64,000 nucleotides of DNA from the NCBI GenBank assembly GCA_963713545.1, contig CAVQME010000010.1:310001-374000 (forward strand), given 5' to 3'. Numbering within the stretch: the stretch's first letter is position 1; the number at the start of each line of letters is the position of its first letter. This document shows, in pieces, positions 9,442-18,249 of the stretch. The notes under the pieces were generated by a model that ran no database searches, was not told the origin of the DNA, and was given only the letters and a program-made list of their open reading frames with translations. This DNA is from CAVPLM01 sp963713545. Lineage in GTDB: Bacteria; Actinomycetota; Thermoleophilia; RBG-16-64-13. The position numbers were made by a program, and so were the translations under genes.

Positions 9442-10416
9442 TTGATCCCGGTACTCACTATCCGAGATCTCGAGGAATCGAGCGGGGTTCCGCGGACCAC
9501 GATCCACTACTATCTAAGCATAGGCCTGCTCCCCCGCCCCCAGAAGACCGCCCGTAGCCGGTCTCTCTACACCGGGGACCACCTCGAAATACTCCGAGAG
9601 ATCGTGGAGCTCAAGCAGGCTGGGATCGCTCTGGACGAGATCCAGAAACAGCTGCAGCATACGGTCGACCAGGCCAGCAACGGCGAGGTGGACCTCGCCG
9701 CTCAAGAGCATCAGCGCGTGCACGATAGAATCCTGGCTTTGGCGACCCGGGAACTGGTCGCCAAGGGCTATAGAAAGACGCACGTCACGACTATTGTGCG
9801 CAAGCTCGGCATCACCACAGCGGTCTTCTACAGCCATTTCCCAAGCAAGCGCGCGCTCCTCTCGGAATGCGTCAGTGCGCTTTTGGGTTGGGGTCTCGAA
9901 TTCGTGGATTCCAAAGAGGCTTCGACAGAGGACCCGGCCGAGCGCTTGCTCTGGCTTGTCTTTGGGCATTCGCACGTGTTTCAACTCGGCTCGACCGCCA
10001 TGGCCCTGACCCGCGTCGAAGGCGTCCAGGACGAAAGCGACTCACGCAGGCCGATGGAGGCGCTCTTCAGGAGCATCGTGGAGCACATCAAGGGCGACCT
10101 GGCATACGTGCCCAGCGAAGGCTCGAAGCCACCCGCAGTGCCGGACGAACTCGTGGCCCACAGCCTTTTCGGTGCATATGAGCAGACCGTGTTCAGGTCG
10201 TTCTCCGACACCAAGTACACCCGCGAGGATCTGCTATTGACGCATCTATGGCTTTTCTTGGCCGTGCAGGCTGCGCGAAGCGGCGAGATCGACATCGATT
10301 CAAGACTGAATAGATATAGGGAACTCGTATCCCAACTTGCCACGCAGATGCCACCTCTACCGCCACTGCTGCAGAAAGAAGGTGCACGTGCATCCGGCCG
10401 CGAGGACGACGGCTGA
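9442..10416 (+). CDS. MerR-TetR hybrid transcriptional regulator (copy 2)
   Basis: This 324-residue paralogue has a MerR-type helix-turn-helix (LTIRDLEESSGVPRTTIHYY) followed by a TetR-type domain (RELVAKGYRKTHVTTIVRKL, YSHFPSKRALLSECV). The frame is open from ATG 9382, but the family N-terminus begins at TTG 9442 (IPVLTIRDLEE), directly behind AAGGAGCGAGA, so I use that start. It lies 63 nt downstream of the beta subunit on the same strand and may be co-transcribed with module 1. The LivK-like gene that follows has its own promoter box. The C-terminal half (residues about 170-310) resembles TetR ligand domains and shares LWLFLAVQAARSGEIDIDSR with its paralogues. The effector is unknown. Confidence 0.84.
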   Translation: MIPVLTIRDLEESSGVPRTTIHYYLSIGLLPRPQKTARSRSLYTGDHLEILREIVELKQAGIALDEIQKQLQHTVDQASNGEVDLAAQEHQRVHDRILALATRELVAKGYRKTHVTTIVRKLGITTAVFYSHFPSKRALLSECVSALLGWGLEFVDSKEASTEDPAERLLWLVFGHSHVFQLGSTAMALTRVEGVQDESDSRRPMEALFRSIVEHIKGDLAYVPSEGSKPPAVPDELVAHSLFGAYEQTVFRSFSDTKYTREDLLLTHLWLFLAVQAARSGEIDIDSRLNRYRELVSQLATQMPPLPPLLQKEGARASGREDDG

Positions 10417-10468
10417 CCGGTTGAAGGGTCACCGTTGCTCCCCGGTCACTACGCGAGCTGACTCAATG

Positions 10469-10499
10469 ACTTGAGACCGCTTTCTAAACATGTTAGCGT
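10469..10499 (+). promoter_or_regulatory. Shared promoter box, LivK-like gene 1
   Basis: ACTTGAG (10469-10475), 18 nt, TAGCGT (10494-10499), with TGT before the -10. The bases just upstream form CTCAA-TGAC-TTGAG, a perfect 5-bp dyad that overlaps the -35. The chosen ATG lies 137 nt downstream, and a G6 run sits at 10552-10557 in the leader. Confidence 0.62.
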
Positions 10500-10636
10500 A
10501 TGGTTTGGTCTTCTAAGAGCGGGACGGGAAGTACCGTTCGAAGGTCGTGAAGGGGGGTAGTCGACAAGAGAAGTGATCCTCGATCAGGCGTATTCTTTAG
10601 CAACCGTATGCGCTGCCTAGAAAAATGGAGGGGGAC

Positions 10637-12133
10637 ATGAGCGAGGCGAACGAAACTCACGAAGACCGCAGCCGGGAAGAACAAGGGGAGAAGAGGCCGG
10701 CGAGACCGGTCAGCCGGCGTGATTTCCTGAAGATCGCCGGAATCGCCGGAGCGGCTGTGGGGGCCGGCGCAGGCCTGGGCGGCATACTCGCCGCCTGCGG
10801 CGAAGAAGAAACGACCACGACGACCGCGGGCGAGACGACCACCACCACGGCCGCCGCCACCACAACGACTACCGCCGCCCCGACGACCACCGTGAGCACC
10901 GCAGCGGAGACCGGGCGCGAGATCAGGCTCGGTTTCGTTACGCCGACCACCGGCCCTCTGGCCCCCTTCGGGGTACCCGACGGATACTGCGTCGAACGGG
11001 CGCAAGAGGTATACGGCGACGGGATCGTATGTGGTGACGGGCTGAAGCACCCTGTCACAATCAAGGTCGTTGACAGCCAGTCAGATCCCAACCGGGCGGC
11101 GCAGGTCGCGGGCGATCTCATCCTCAACGACAAGGTAGATATTATCCTCGTGGCCTCCGCGCCCGACAACGTCGTGCCGGTGTCCGGTCAGGCTGAGGCC
11201 CTCGGGACGCCGTGCCTCTCGTGCGACGCCCCCTGGCAGAGCTACATGGAGCCTCGGACCGGAGGCGACCTGACGGCGGTGTTCAAGTGGACCTATCACG
11301 TCTTCTTTGGTGGGGAGGACAGCTTCGACATCATGGCCGACGTGTTTCACCGGCTACCGACAAACAACGTCCTGGCTTTGCTGTACGCGAACAGCTCCGA
11401 CGGCAACGCCGTACGTGATGTCGAATTGCCGGTGCTCAAGGAGATGGGCTTCACCGTTATTGACGGTAGTGGTTTCGCGCCTGGCACTGAAGACTTCACC
11501 TCGATAATCAGCATGTTCAAGAAGGCGGGGGCCGAATTGGGGCACGGCCTGCTGGATCCCACCGACTTCATCAACTTCTGGAAGCAGTCGATCCAGCAGT
11601 CCTGGCTGCCGAAAACGTCCATATGGGGCAAAGCCCTACTCTTCCCGCAATCCGTGGAAGCGATCGGCCCTATCGGCTACGGTCTCTGCGCTGACCAGTG
11701 GTGGGGAGCGGACTGGCCCTACAAGTCGGCTCTCCTTGGGGAGACCTGCCGGGAGTTCGCAGATGACTATGAAGCCCGGACCGATTCGCAGTGGACCCAG
11801 CCCGTGGCCCACTTCATGCTCTTCGAGTGGGCCTACGACGTACTCAGTCGAACAGCCAGTGTGGACGACAAAGACGCGATCATGACCGCGGTCAAGAGTA
11901 CGAAGCTCGAGACCATTCTCGGCACCGTCGATTTTTCGGCGCCGGTGGAGCCGGTCGGACCGCCCTGGGCCGCGGGCCCACGGCACGTCGTGGAGAACGT
12001 CTACAAGATCAACCATCCTGCCGGCCAGTGGGTCAAGGGCACGAAGTGGCCCTTTGACCTGGTTACCGTCAGCAATGCTGGGTGTCCCGCGATTCCCGTG
12101 GCAGCCGAGCTACAGCCCTATACTGTGAGCTGA
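10637..12133 (+). CDS. Tat-exported LivK-like substrate-binding lipoprotein 1
   Basis: This 498-residue extracytoplasmic binding protein has the branched-chain amino-acid/amide (Peripla_BP_6) fold. The N-terminus has a twin-arginine motif (SRRDFLKIAG), a hydrophobic stretch and a lipobox ending LAAC, so it is predicted to be folded before export and anchored by lipid. A Thr/Ala-rich linker of about 40 residues follows, then the binding domain from IRLGFVTPTTGPLAPFGV on. ATG 10637 is preferred because GGAGG lies five bases upstream; ATG 10625 is in frame but its first bases are that ribosome site. No ABC permease or ATPase is nearby, so it is an orphan. Two paralogues lie at 27084-28563 and 36477-37961. 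The likely role is capture of an aromatic or related substrate, inferred from context. Confidence 0.85.
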   Translation: MSEANETHEDRSREEQGEKRPARPVSRRDFLKIAGIAGAAVGAGAGLGGILAACGEEETTTTTAGETTTTTAAATTTTTAAPTTTVSTAAETGREIRLGFVTPTTGPLAPFGVPDGYCVERAQEVYGDGIVCGDGLKHPVTIKVVDSQSDPNRAAQVAGDLILNDKVDIILVASAPDNVVPVSGQAEALGTPCLSCDAPWQSYMEPRTGGDLTAVFKWTYHVFFGGEDSFDIMADVFHRLPTNNVLALLYANSSDGNAVRDVELPVLKEMGFTVIDGSGFAPGTEDFTSIISMFKKAGAELGHGLLDPTDFINFWKQSIQQSWLPKTSIWGKALLFPQSVEAIGPIGYGLCADQWWGADWPYKSALLGETCREFADDYEARTDSQWTQPVAHFMLFEWAYDVLSRTASVDDKDAIMTAVKSTKLETILGTVDFSAPVEPVGPPWAAGPRHVVENVYKINHPAGQWVKGTKWPFDLVTVSNAGCPAIPVAAELQPYTVS

Positions 12134-12144
12134 GCCCCGGAATA

Positions 12145-12181
12145 CCTGGGCGGCGGTGCCCCTCGCGCACTGTCGCCCAGG
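12145..12181. terminator. Bidirectional terminator hairpin
   Basis: CCTGGGCG at 12145-12152 pairs with CGCCCAGG at 12174-12181, with a short inner GTGC/GCAC stem. It lies between the convergent LivK-like gene and the leftward flavoprotein operon. There is no clear T-run. Confidence 0.5.
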
Positions 12182-12232
12182 TCATTCGGATTGTTCGAGG
12201 GGATGTACCAATCGGGAAGCATCCGTTCCAGC

Positions 12233-13702
12233 CTACTGGAAGCAGAGCTTCCCAGGGTTCATCACGTTGTTCGGGTCGAAGATCCCCTTCACTTTTCGGA
12301 GCGCCATCGTGGTGCCCGCGTCTCTCCTGTAGGCCATGTCCGCCCAAGGGCCGTAAGGCCGGGAGAAGAAGGCCCCCCTATTGGCCAGCGCGCCGGCGGC
12401 GGCGTCTACCAAGGTCTTCACGGTCTCCTTCTCGGCAAGGTTGGCCTTGTCAAAGAACAGATTGAACTCACAGTGGTAATTGACCCCTTGGACCGCCGGC
12501 TGCAGGTAGATGCCCATGTCACCAACATCGTATTCCGACTCGAGCGCGACGATCTTCATGGTGTCTATCAGTTCCTGGAGCTTCTCGTAGACCGTTATGA
12601 AGAAGATGTCGGCGCAGCCACCCTCCGTATCGGCTTTCCAATACCTACCCGCAGGGGGCTCGTGCAACAGCCGCATCAACTCGAACGCGGAGACCGTGCC
12701 CACGGACCTAAGCGGCTCCACCCTGATGGACTGCGCGATGGTGGAGATGTCCTTCTGGACGTAGCCTATCCGTTCCTCGGGGAAATAGCGGACGCCGGAG
12801 ATCGTGTAGAACAGTATCCAGTTGGGCAGACCGAATCTCAGCTTCTCGTAGTCGCCAGACCCAACCTGAGTCATCATCCGAGCCAGATTGGAATCGTTCA
12901 GCAGCAGACAGTCGTCAGCCAGGCGATTGCGGATGAGCCAGTATGCGAACTCCAGCAAACTGTCCAGCTTGTCCGAGCCGACCAGATAGGGCTCCTCGAT
13001 GCTGGGCAGATGCTCGCACCTGACCGTGGCCCAGGTCACGATGCCCATCGTGCCTTGACCTCCCTGGATGAGCCTCAAGAAACCTGCCTGCATCGGGCCC
13101 GCGGCTTCGTTCTGAGCGGCTCCCGCCGCCCACTGCTCCTCCAGGGTGCCGGGGCCGGCGGCCGACCCCGTCCTGAAGACATCCCCCGAGCCATAGACGA
13201 CTTCCGTGCAGGCCATCGGGTCGGAGATGTCCCAGTGGTACTTGGGCATGATCACCGGCTCCCGCTCCAGGAGGCTCCCGACCACCGATTTGGTGGCGCG
13301 CGGAAGCAGAGGCAGGTTCAGGCGAAGTCCGGCCTCACGCGCGGCAGGGATCAGGTCGTGGAAGGTGACTCCCGGCTCGACCATCGCGATCCGATGCTCG
13401 AGGTCGAGCCTCACGATCCTGTTCATCCCGCTCAAGTCGACGATGACCGCTCCCCCGACACTGGGGACGGTGTCGCCCCGGAAGTGGGGCCCCCCAGAAC
13501 TGACGGGGATCAGCGGAGTGGCCGAAGTATTGGCCCACTGGACTATCTTCTGTATCTCGTCCGCATCTTTGGGTCTCACCACACAGCGAGGCGTGATGGG
13601 ATGGACGAAACTCTCGTCCGACGCGTATTCACTGAGGGCCGCCGGTGCGTCGGTCACATTGTCCGCACCGACTATGTTGGCCAATTCTGTCTTCTCTGAC
13701 AT
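12233..13702 (-). CDS. GlcD-like FAD-binding oxidoreductase (intact paralogue)
   Basis: This 489-residue FAD-linked oxidase is the intact counterpart of the frameshifted gene at 2690-4157. It carries VSSGGPHFRGDTVPSVGG, VDLSGMNRIVRLDLEHR, GGQGTMGIVTWATVRCE and the terminal FDPNNVMNPGKLCFQ. I use ATG 13702; GTG 13705 is one codon upstream. It is the last gene of the leftward operon Fe-S protein, VAO 2, VAO 1, GlcD-like. Since both operons hold the same three gene types, the products probably form a multi-subunit dehydrogenase in which this flavoprotein links the VAO-type subunit to the Fe-S subunit. That assembly is inferred from gene order only. Alternatively it has its own hydroxyacid or alcohol substrate. 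Confidence 0.86.
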   Translation of the reverse strand: MSEKTELANIVGADNVTDAPAALSEYASDESFVHPITPRCVVRPKDADEIQKIVQWANTSATPLIPVSSGGPHFRGDTVPSVGGAVIVDLSGMNRIVRLDLEHRIAMVEPGVTFHDLIPAAREAGLRLNLPLLPRATKSVVGSLLEREPVIMPKYHWDISDPMACTEVVYGSGDVFRTGSAAGPGTLEEQWAAGAAQNEAAGPMQAGFLRLIQGGQGTMGIVTWATVRCEHLPSIEEPYLVGSDKLDSLLEFAYWLIRNRLADDCLLLNDSNLARMMTQVGSGDYEKLRFGLPNWILFYTISGVRYFPEERIGYVQKDISTIAQSIRVEPLRSVGTVSAFELMRLLHEPPAGRYWKADTEGGCADIFFITVYEKLQELIDTMKIVALESEYDVGDMGIYLQPAVQGVNYHCEFNLFFDKANLAEKETVKTLVDAAAGALANRGAFFSRPYGPWADMAYRRDAGTTMALRKVKGIFDPNNVMNPGKLCFQ

Positions 13703-13748
13703 CACTCACCCCGTTCAGTATGGTTCGCCCTGGCTTTCATCGAGCGGT

Positions 13749-15314
13749 TCAGTCCTTGGCCGAGATGTACATCGCAGGTTCGGAAACCCCGTTGGGGTCG
13801 AAAGTCTTCTTGATCTTCCGCAACCAAAGATGGTAGTCGCCCAAATGAGGACCCCACTTGTCGTGCGCGCGGTCACCCCACACCGTCACTGGAGCCGTGT
13901 AGCATCTCTCGATGCCCAGGTCTTCGCACGTGTCGGAGAATTCCATGAGGTCTCTCCAGCCCTCCCCCGTCGGGTGGGTCATGACGAGTTGTTCGGCGTG
14001 GCCGGTGTGGCCGTTCTCGTAGACCATCCCTATGACGCAGTCGAAACCATCGTCCGCCCTGACGGTGCCTTTGGCCTGCAACGCCTTCTTGAGCTCCATG
14101 CATTCCAGCATGAACCTGGTGGACGTCTGGAACATGGCGGAGTCACCGATCAGACCGTGGAATCGCCCGCAGGCTCGGAACCCCTCCCTGACGCCCCCGC
14201 TGAACCTTGTCTCCGACCAGAGGATCTCCCGCTTGACCTCGGGCTTTTCGATGTGGCTCAGGAAAACGCCCCCCGTCTCCTCCAGGATCTGGGCCAGGAC
14301 CTTCTGCCTATAGCGGAACTCCGGGATGGTGGCACCCGAAATGATCACTAGGAACCCAGGACGTCCGTTGGACTCCTCTTGCATCTGCCTCAGCAGGATC
14401 TCCGCTTCGCTGCCGGTACCGGTGAAAGCCTCCGCCATCATCGGCAGGGGCAGGCGGAAGATCATGGTGGCTATCTCGCTCTCCCCCATCTTGATGGCGG
14501 CTTCGATCAGCTTCTCCCAGTGGGGGAAGATGGGATGGTGGATCTCGAAGTTGGGCGGCATCTCTTTGAGGCTGTAGCTCGGAGAAACACCCTCCAGTTC
14601 GGGCTCCGGCGGACCGTAATAGGGATACAGCTTGAGACCGGCCTTGGTGAAGATCCCCAGGCCGCCCATGACCGCCTGAGTGCCTCGTATGACTCCTCGC
14701 AGAGAGGGGCCGGGACCGTCTCCGCAAAACCAGCCGGCGCCGGCACCCGACGATCCGAACTTGAGCAGCTCGCCGTCAGGCGTGACCCATTCCACAGCCA
14801 GGGTGTTACGGTCGCCGCAGCTGGTGCTGACGCCGCCGGAACCGGTGCCTTGGTGGGCCGTGATGGGCATAGCGCTTGTATTGCAGCCGGCCCCGATCAT
14901 ATGAAGGTTGAGACCTTTCTTCATGGCCTCGGCCTGCAGTTGGGCGCAAGTGACGTAGGGCTCCACAACGGCATACATGCTCTTCTCATTCAGCTCGATG
15001 ATGCGATTGAAGCGGCGCATGTCCACATGGATCGCGTCGTCATCAAGGCCGAGCGCGCTGTAGAAGCCCCAGCCGTTACTGATGGCTTTGTACCTCACGC
15101 TGTACTTGTTGCAGGCCCTGACTATCGCCTGCACTTCCTCCGTCCTTCCGGGCATGAGGATTGCTCCCGACCTTGGGAGAAAAGGAGTGCCCGTCGATAT
15201 CTCCGCTCCCCATTCAAAGGCATAAGAATCAAGGATCGCCGGATCCTCGGAGATGTAATCTGGTCCGACTATCTCCTCGATGGTCTTGTAGGCGTCCCTA
15301 TTGTTCAGCGCCAT
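13749..15314 (-). CDS. VAO/PCMH-type FAD-linked oxidase (tandem copy 1)
   Basis: This 521-residue flavoprotein belongs to the vanillyl-alcohol oxidase / 4-cresol dehydrogenase group. The PP-loop FAD-binding half runs to about residue 230 (VDMRRFNRIIELNEKSMYAV, ITAHQGTGSGGVSTSCGDR), with the substrate half after it, ending FDPNGVSEPAMYISAKD. The start is ATG 15314 (MALNNRDAYKTIEEIVGP), the same start as its neighbour; the frame is open further but lacks a ribosome site. The neighbour at 15328-16893 is a close tandem duplicate with the same length, 13 nt upstream. Para-substituted phenols such as vanillyl alcohols or cresols are plausible substrates from family knowledge. I did not locate a covalent FAD ligand. 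Confidence 0.86.
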   Translation of the reverse strand: MALNNRDAYKTIEEIVGPDYISEDPAILDSYAFEWGAEISTGTPFLPRSGAILMPGRTEEVQAIVRACNKYSVRYKAISNGWGFYSALGLDDDAIHVDMRRFNRIIELNEKSMYAVVEPYVTCAQLQAEAMKKGLNLHMIGAGCNTSAMPITAHQGTGSGGVSTSCGDRNTLAVEWVTPDGELLKFGSSGAGAGWFCGDGPGPSLRGVIRGTQAVMGGLGIFTKAGLKLYPYYGPPEPELEGVSPSYSLKEMPPNFEIHHPIFPHWEKLIEAAIKMGESEIATMIFRLPLPMMAEAFTGTGSEAEILLRQMQEESNGRPGFLVIISGATIPEFRYRQKVLAQILEETGGVFLSHIEKPEVKREILWSETRFSGGVREGFRACGRFHGLIGDSAMFQTSTRFMLECMELKKALQAKGTVRADDGFDCVIGMVYENGHTGHAEQLVMTHPTGEGWRDLMEFSDTCEDLGIERCYTAPVTVWGDRAHDKWGPHLGDYHLWLRKIKKTFDPNGVSEPAMYISAKD

Positions 15315-15327
15315 CTCCCGTATCCCC

Positions 15328-16893
15328 TTAGTCCTTGGCCGAGATGTACATGGCCGCCTCGGAAACACCGTTGGGATCGAAAGTCTTCTTGATCTGGCGC
15401 AACCACAGATGGTAGTTGCACAGATAAGGACCCCACTTGTCGTGCGCCCTGTCGCCCCAGACCGTCACCGGAGCCGTGTAGCGCCCCTTGATGGCCAGGT
15501 CTTCGCACCCGTCGGTGAATTCCATGAGGTCTCTCCACCCGGCTCCGGTGGGGTGGGTCATGACGAGCTGCTCCGCATGCCCGGTGTGGCCGTTCTCAAA
15601 GACCATTCCCACCACACAGTCGAGACCGTCGTCGGCTCTGATGTTGCCTCTGGCCTGGTATTCCCTTTTGAGCTCCATGCATTCCAGCATCAGCCTGGTG
15701 GAGGTTTGGAACATGGCCGAGTCGCCGATCGATCCCAGGAATCTTCCCACCGCTCGGAAGGACTCTCTTACACCGCCGCTGAACCTGGTCTCGGCCCATA
15801 GGTATTGACTCTGGATGTCTTCTCTTTCGAGGTAGCTCCAGAACTCGCCGCCTGTTTCAGCCATGATCTGAGCGAGAACCTTCTGCCGGTAATTGAACTC
15901 TGCGATGGTGGCACCGGCGATGATGACCAGGAACCCGGGCCTATCACCGCACTCCTCCTGCATCTGTCTGAGCAGAGCGACTGCTTCCACACCGGTACCG
16001 GTTAGCGCCTCCGTCAACATGGGCGGGGGCAACCGGAAGATCATGGTCGCTATCTCGCTCTCCCCCATCTTGATGGCGGCTTCGATCAGCTTGTCCCAAT
16101 CGGGGAAGAGAGGATGGTGGATCTCGAGATTCTCTGGCCTTTCTTTGAATCGGTACGTCGGAGAGACACCCTCCAGGTCGGGCTCGGGCGGTCCATAGTA
16201 CGGGTACAGCTTGACCCCAGTCTTCGTGAAGATGCCGAGGCCGCCCATCACACCCTGCGGACCGTGTATCAACCCTCGTAGGGAGGGGCCCGGGCCGTCG
16301 CCGCAGAACCAGCCGGCGCCGGCTCCGGCGGAACCGAACTTGAGGAGCTCTCCGTCGGGAGTCACCCATTCCACCGCCAGGGTGTTGCGGTCTCCGCAGC
16401 TTGTGCTCACGCCCCCGGAACCGGTACCTTGATGAGCAGTTATGGGAGTAGCGCTGGTGGTACATCCCGCGCCGACCATGTGCACGTTCAGGCCCATCTT
16501 CATGGCCTCGGCTTGGAGCATGGCGCAGGTGACATAGGGTTCCACGACGGCGTACATGCTCTTCTCGTTCAACTCGATGATACGGTTGAACCTCCGCATA
16601 TCCACGTGGATGGCGTCATCATCCAGGCCGAGCGCGCTGTAGAAGCCCCAGCCGTTGCTGATCGCCTTGTATCTGACTTTGTATTTGTTGCAGGCTTTGA
16701 CGAGCGCCTGCACTTCCTCCGTGGTGCCCGGGAGCACGATGGCGCCCGACCTGGGAAGGAACGGGGTGTCGGTGAAGAGTTCTGCGCCCCACTGGAATGC
16801 ATAGGAGTCCAGCACGGCCGGTTCTTCAGAGATGTAGTCCGGCCCGACTATCTCTTCGATCGCCTTGTAGGCGTCCCTATGGTTCAGAGCCAT
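15328..16893 (-). CDS. VAO/PCMH-type FAD-linked oxidase (tandem copy 2)
   Basis: This 521-residue tandem duplicate of the previous gene starts at ATG 16893 (MALNHRDAYKAIEEIVGP) behind AAGGAGACAACAGCG. The frame is open 136 codons further upstream into the preceding gene, but that extension is shadow sequence. It has the same FAD motifs as copy 1 (VDMRRFNRIIELNEKSMYAV, ITAHQGTGSGGVSTSCGDR) and ends FDPNGVSEAAMYISAKD. Differences from copy 1 cluster in the second half (for example GEFWSYLEREDIQSQYLWAE against GVFLSHIEKPEVKREILWSE), which is the substrate side in this family. This fits either a divided substrate range or a heteromer. It follows the Fe-S gene by 14 nt. Confidence 0.86.
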   Translation of the reverse strand: MALNHRDAYKAIEEIVGPDYISEEPAVLDSYAFQWGAELFTDTPFLPRSGAIVLPGTTEEVQALVKACNKYKVRYKAISNGWGFYSALGLDDDAIHVDMRRFNRIIELNEKSMYAVVEPYVTCAMLQAEAMKMGLNVHMVGAGCTTSATPITAHQGTGSGGVSTSCGDRNTLAVEWVTPDGELLKFGSAGAGAGWFCGDGPGPSLRGLIHGPQGVMGGLGIFTKTGVKLYPYYGPPEPDLEGVSPTYRFKERPENLEIHHPLFPDWDKLIEAAIKMGESEIATMIFRLPPPMLTEALTGTGVEAVALLRQMQEECGDRPGFLVIIAGATIAEFNYRQKVLAQIMAETGGEFWSYLEREDIQSQYLWAETRFSGGVRESFRAVGRFLGSIGDSAMFQTSTRLMLECMELKREYQARGNIRADDGLDCVVGMVFENGHTGHAEQLVMTHPTGAGWRDLMEFTDGCEDLAIKGRYTAPVTVWGDRAHDKWGPYLCNYHLWLRQIKKTFDPNGVSEAAMYISAKD

Positions 16894-16907
16894 CGCTGTT
16901 GTCTCCT

Positions 16908-18185
16908 TCAATCCTCGAGGGACTGCTCGAGCAACTCGACGACGTCGTAGACCTTGAGGTTGTCTCCGGAGGCCTCGACGGAATCCTTGAAATTCCTGAT
17001 GCACCACGGGCAGGCGGTGACCAGCGCTTCCGCCCCCGTATCCTTCGCCTCTTTGATCCTCTCCCCAGCCGTCCACTCGCTGAATTCGGGATAAGCATCC
17101 ACGACACCGCCCCCGGCGCCGCAGCACCACGTGTACTCCTTGATCCTGGTCATCTCGACCAGCTTCACCCCCGGGATGCTCTTGAGCACGTTCCTCGGCG
17201 GCTCGTACACGCCGTAGGTACCCTTTCGTATCTGCTTGTCGGGGATGTGCCTCCAGCGTTCGTCGGGCTTGGTGCTGATGACCCCCTCCCAATGCACCCA
17301 CGGCTCTCCCAACCGGCCCAGATGGCAGGGATCGTGGTAGGTGACGGCCATGGGGACTTCTTTCTTGGGTTGAGACGGCCTTCCGCGATGAGCTTGTCCA
17401 GGTATTCGGTGATGTGGAAGACCTGGATGTCTTTCTTGAGACCTAATCTTGTCGTAGAGGACCTTGAAGGCGTGGTAGCAGTCGGAGCAGCTGGTCACCA
17501 CAGTGCCGGCCTTCGCCGCCCGGAGCATCTCCACGTTGTTCTCGGCGTACTTGGTGAGCTCGCTGACATAACCGAGATCGTAGGCCCTGCCCCCGCAGCA
17601 GTTCTCGTCTTTGCCGCCGATTGCGACATCCACTCCGGCCTTCTGCAGTAGGCCCACAGCGGCTCGCGCTATGGGCCAGAGTTCGGTGTCGTAGCTATAG
17701 CGACAGCCGGTATGGAAATAGACTTCCGCCCCGTCTTTGGTGATGTTCTTGACATCGAGGCCCTCGGCCCAGTTGCCCCTGTCGGCTTTCCGCTCGAGGA
17801 GCATGTTGTCTTCTTTTCTCAGGCCGTCGATGATGGCCATATGGGCGGGATTTAGCTCGCCGTCGCCCACGCATTTGATCCGCATCTCATAGAGCGGCTG
17901 CAACACTTCTATGTCGTTACCGTACTTACAAGAAATATCGCAGGCCCCGCACATCTGGCATTGATAAACGATCTCCAGCAGTTTCTCACTATAGTCGATA
18001 CGTCCATCGTTCAGGGAGAGTGCGGTGATCAGCCTGCCACTCCCAGAATATGTGTGGAAGAGATACTTGGTTATGCTGGGGCAGCTGTAGGCATACTTAG
18101 CATTGCTTATTACTGATTGGGGTATGAATTTGCAGTTAGAACACCGGGCACACCTGATCATATACTCCCGTAAGTCTTGCAGCAT
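16908..18185 (-). CDS. HdrD/GlcF-like Fe-S oxidoreductase with a compensated frameshift
   Basis: This 425-residue paralogue of the protein at 1416-2672 has N-terminal clusters (CARCSNCKFIP; CQMCGACDISCKYG) and two CCG domains (ENCCGGRAYDLG and VTSCSDCYHAF; YHDPCHLGRLGEP, WCCGAGGGV and VTACPWCIRNF). Between FKVLYDK and PKKEVPMAV the annotated frame gives an unlike, His/Pro/Arg-rich segment. Another frame over 17,385-17,448 reads LGLKKDIQVFHITEYLDKLI, which matches the paralogue. One extra base near 17,449 and one missing base near 17,382 would restore it. The length stays a multiple of three, so a naive gene finder sees no fault. It heads the leftward flavoprotein operon and may be read from the TetR promoter 64 nt upstream. 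Confidence 0.84.
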   Translation of the reverse strand: MLQDLREYMIRCARCSNCKFIPQSVISNAKYAYSCPSITKYLFHTYSGSGRLITALSLNDGRIDYSEKLLEIVYQCQMCGACDISCKYGNDIEVLQPLYEMRIKCVGDGELNPAHMAIIDGLRKEDNMLLERKADRGNWAEGLDVKNITKDGAEVYFHTGCRYSYDTELWPIARAAVGLLQKAGVDVAIGGKDENCCGGRAYDLGYVSELTKYAENNVEMLRAAKAGTVVTSCSDCYHAFKVLYDKIRSQERHPGLPHHRIPGQAHRGRPSQPKKEVPMAVTYHDPCHLGRLGEPWVHWEGVISTKPDERWRHIPDKQIRKGTYGVYEPPRNVLKSIPGVKLVEMTRIKEYTWCCGAGGGVVDAYPEFSEWTAGERIKEAKDTGAEALVTACPWCIRNFKDSVEASGDNLKVYDVVELLEQSLED

Positions 18186-18249
18186 CTTCCTTCTCCCTGA
18201 TCTTGCATTAGCCTTTCAAATCAGCTGCGTTCCTATCTGTCTGCCGCGG

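Noticed and set aside
15328..17301. A 657-codon frame with a long N-terminal extension on a VAO oxidase
   Set aside because: The extension overlaps the upstream Fe-S gene in another frame. The family start with a ribosome site is at 16893.
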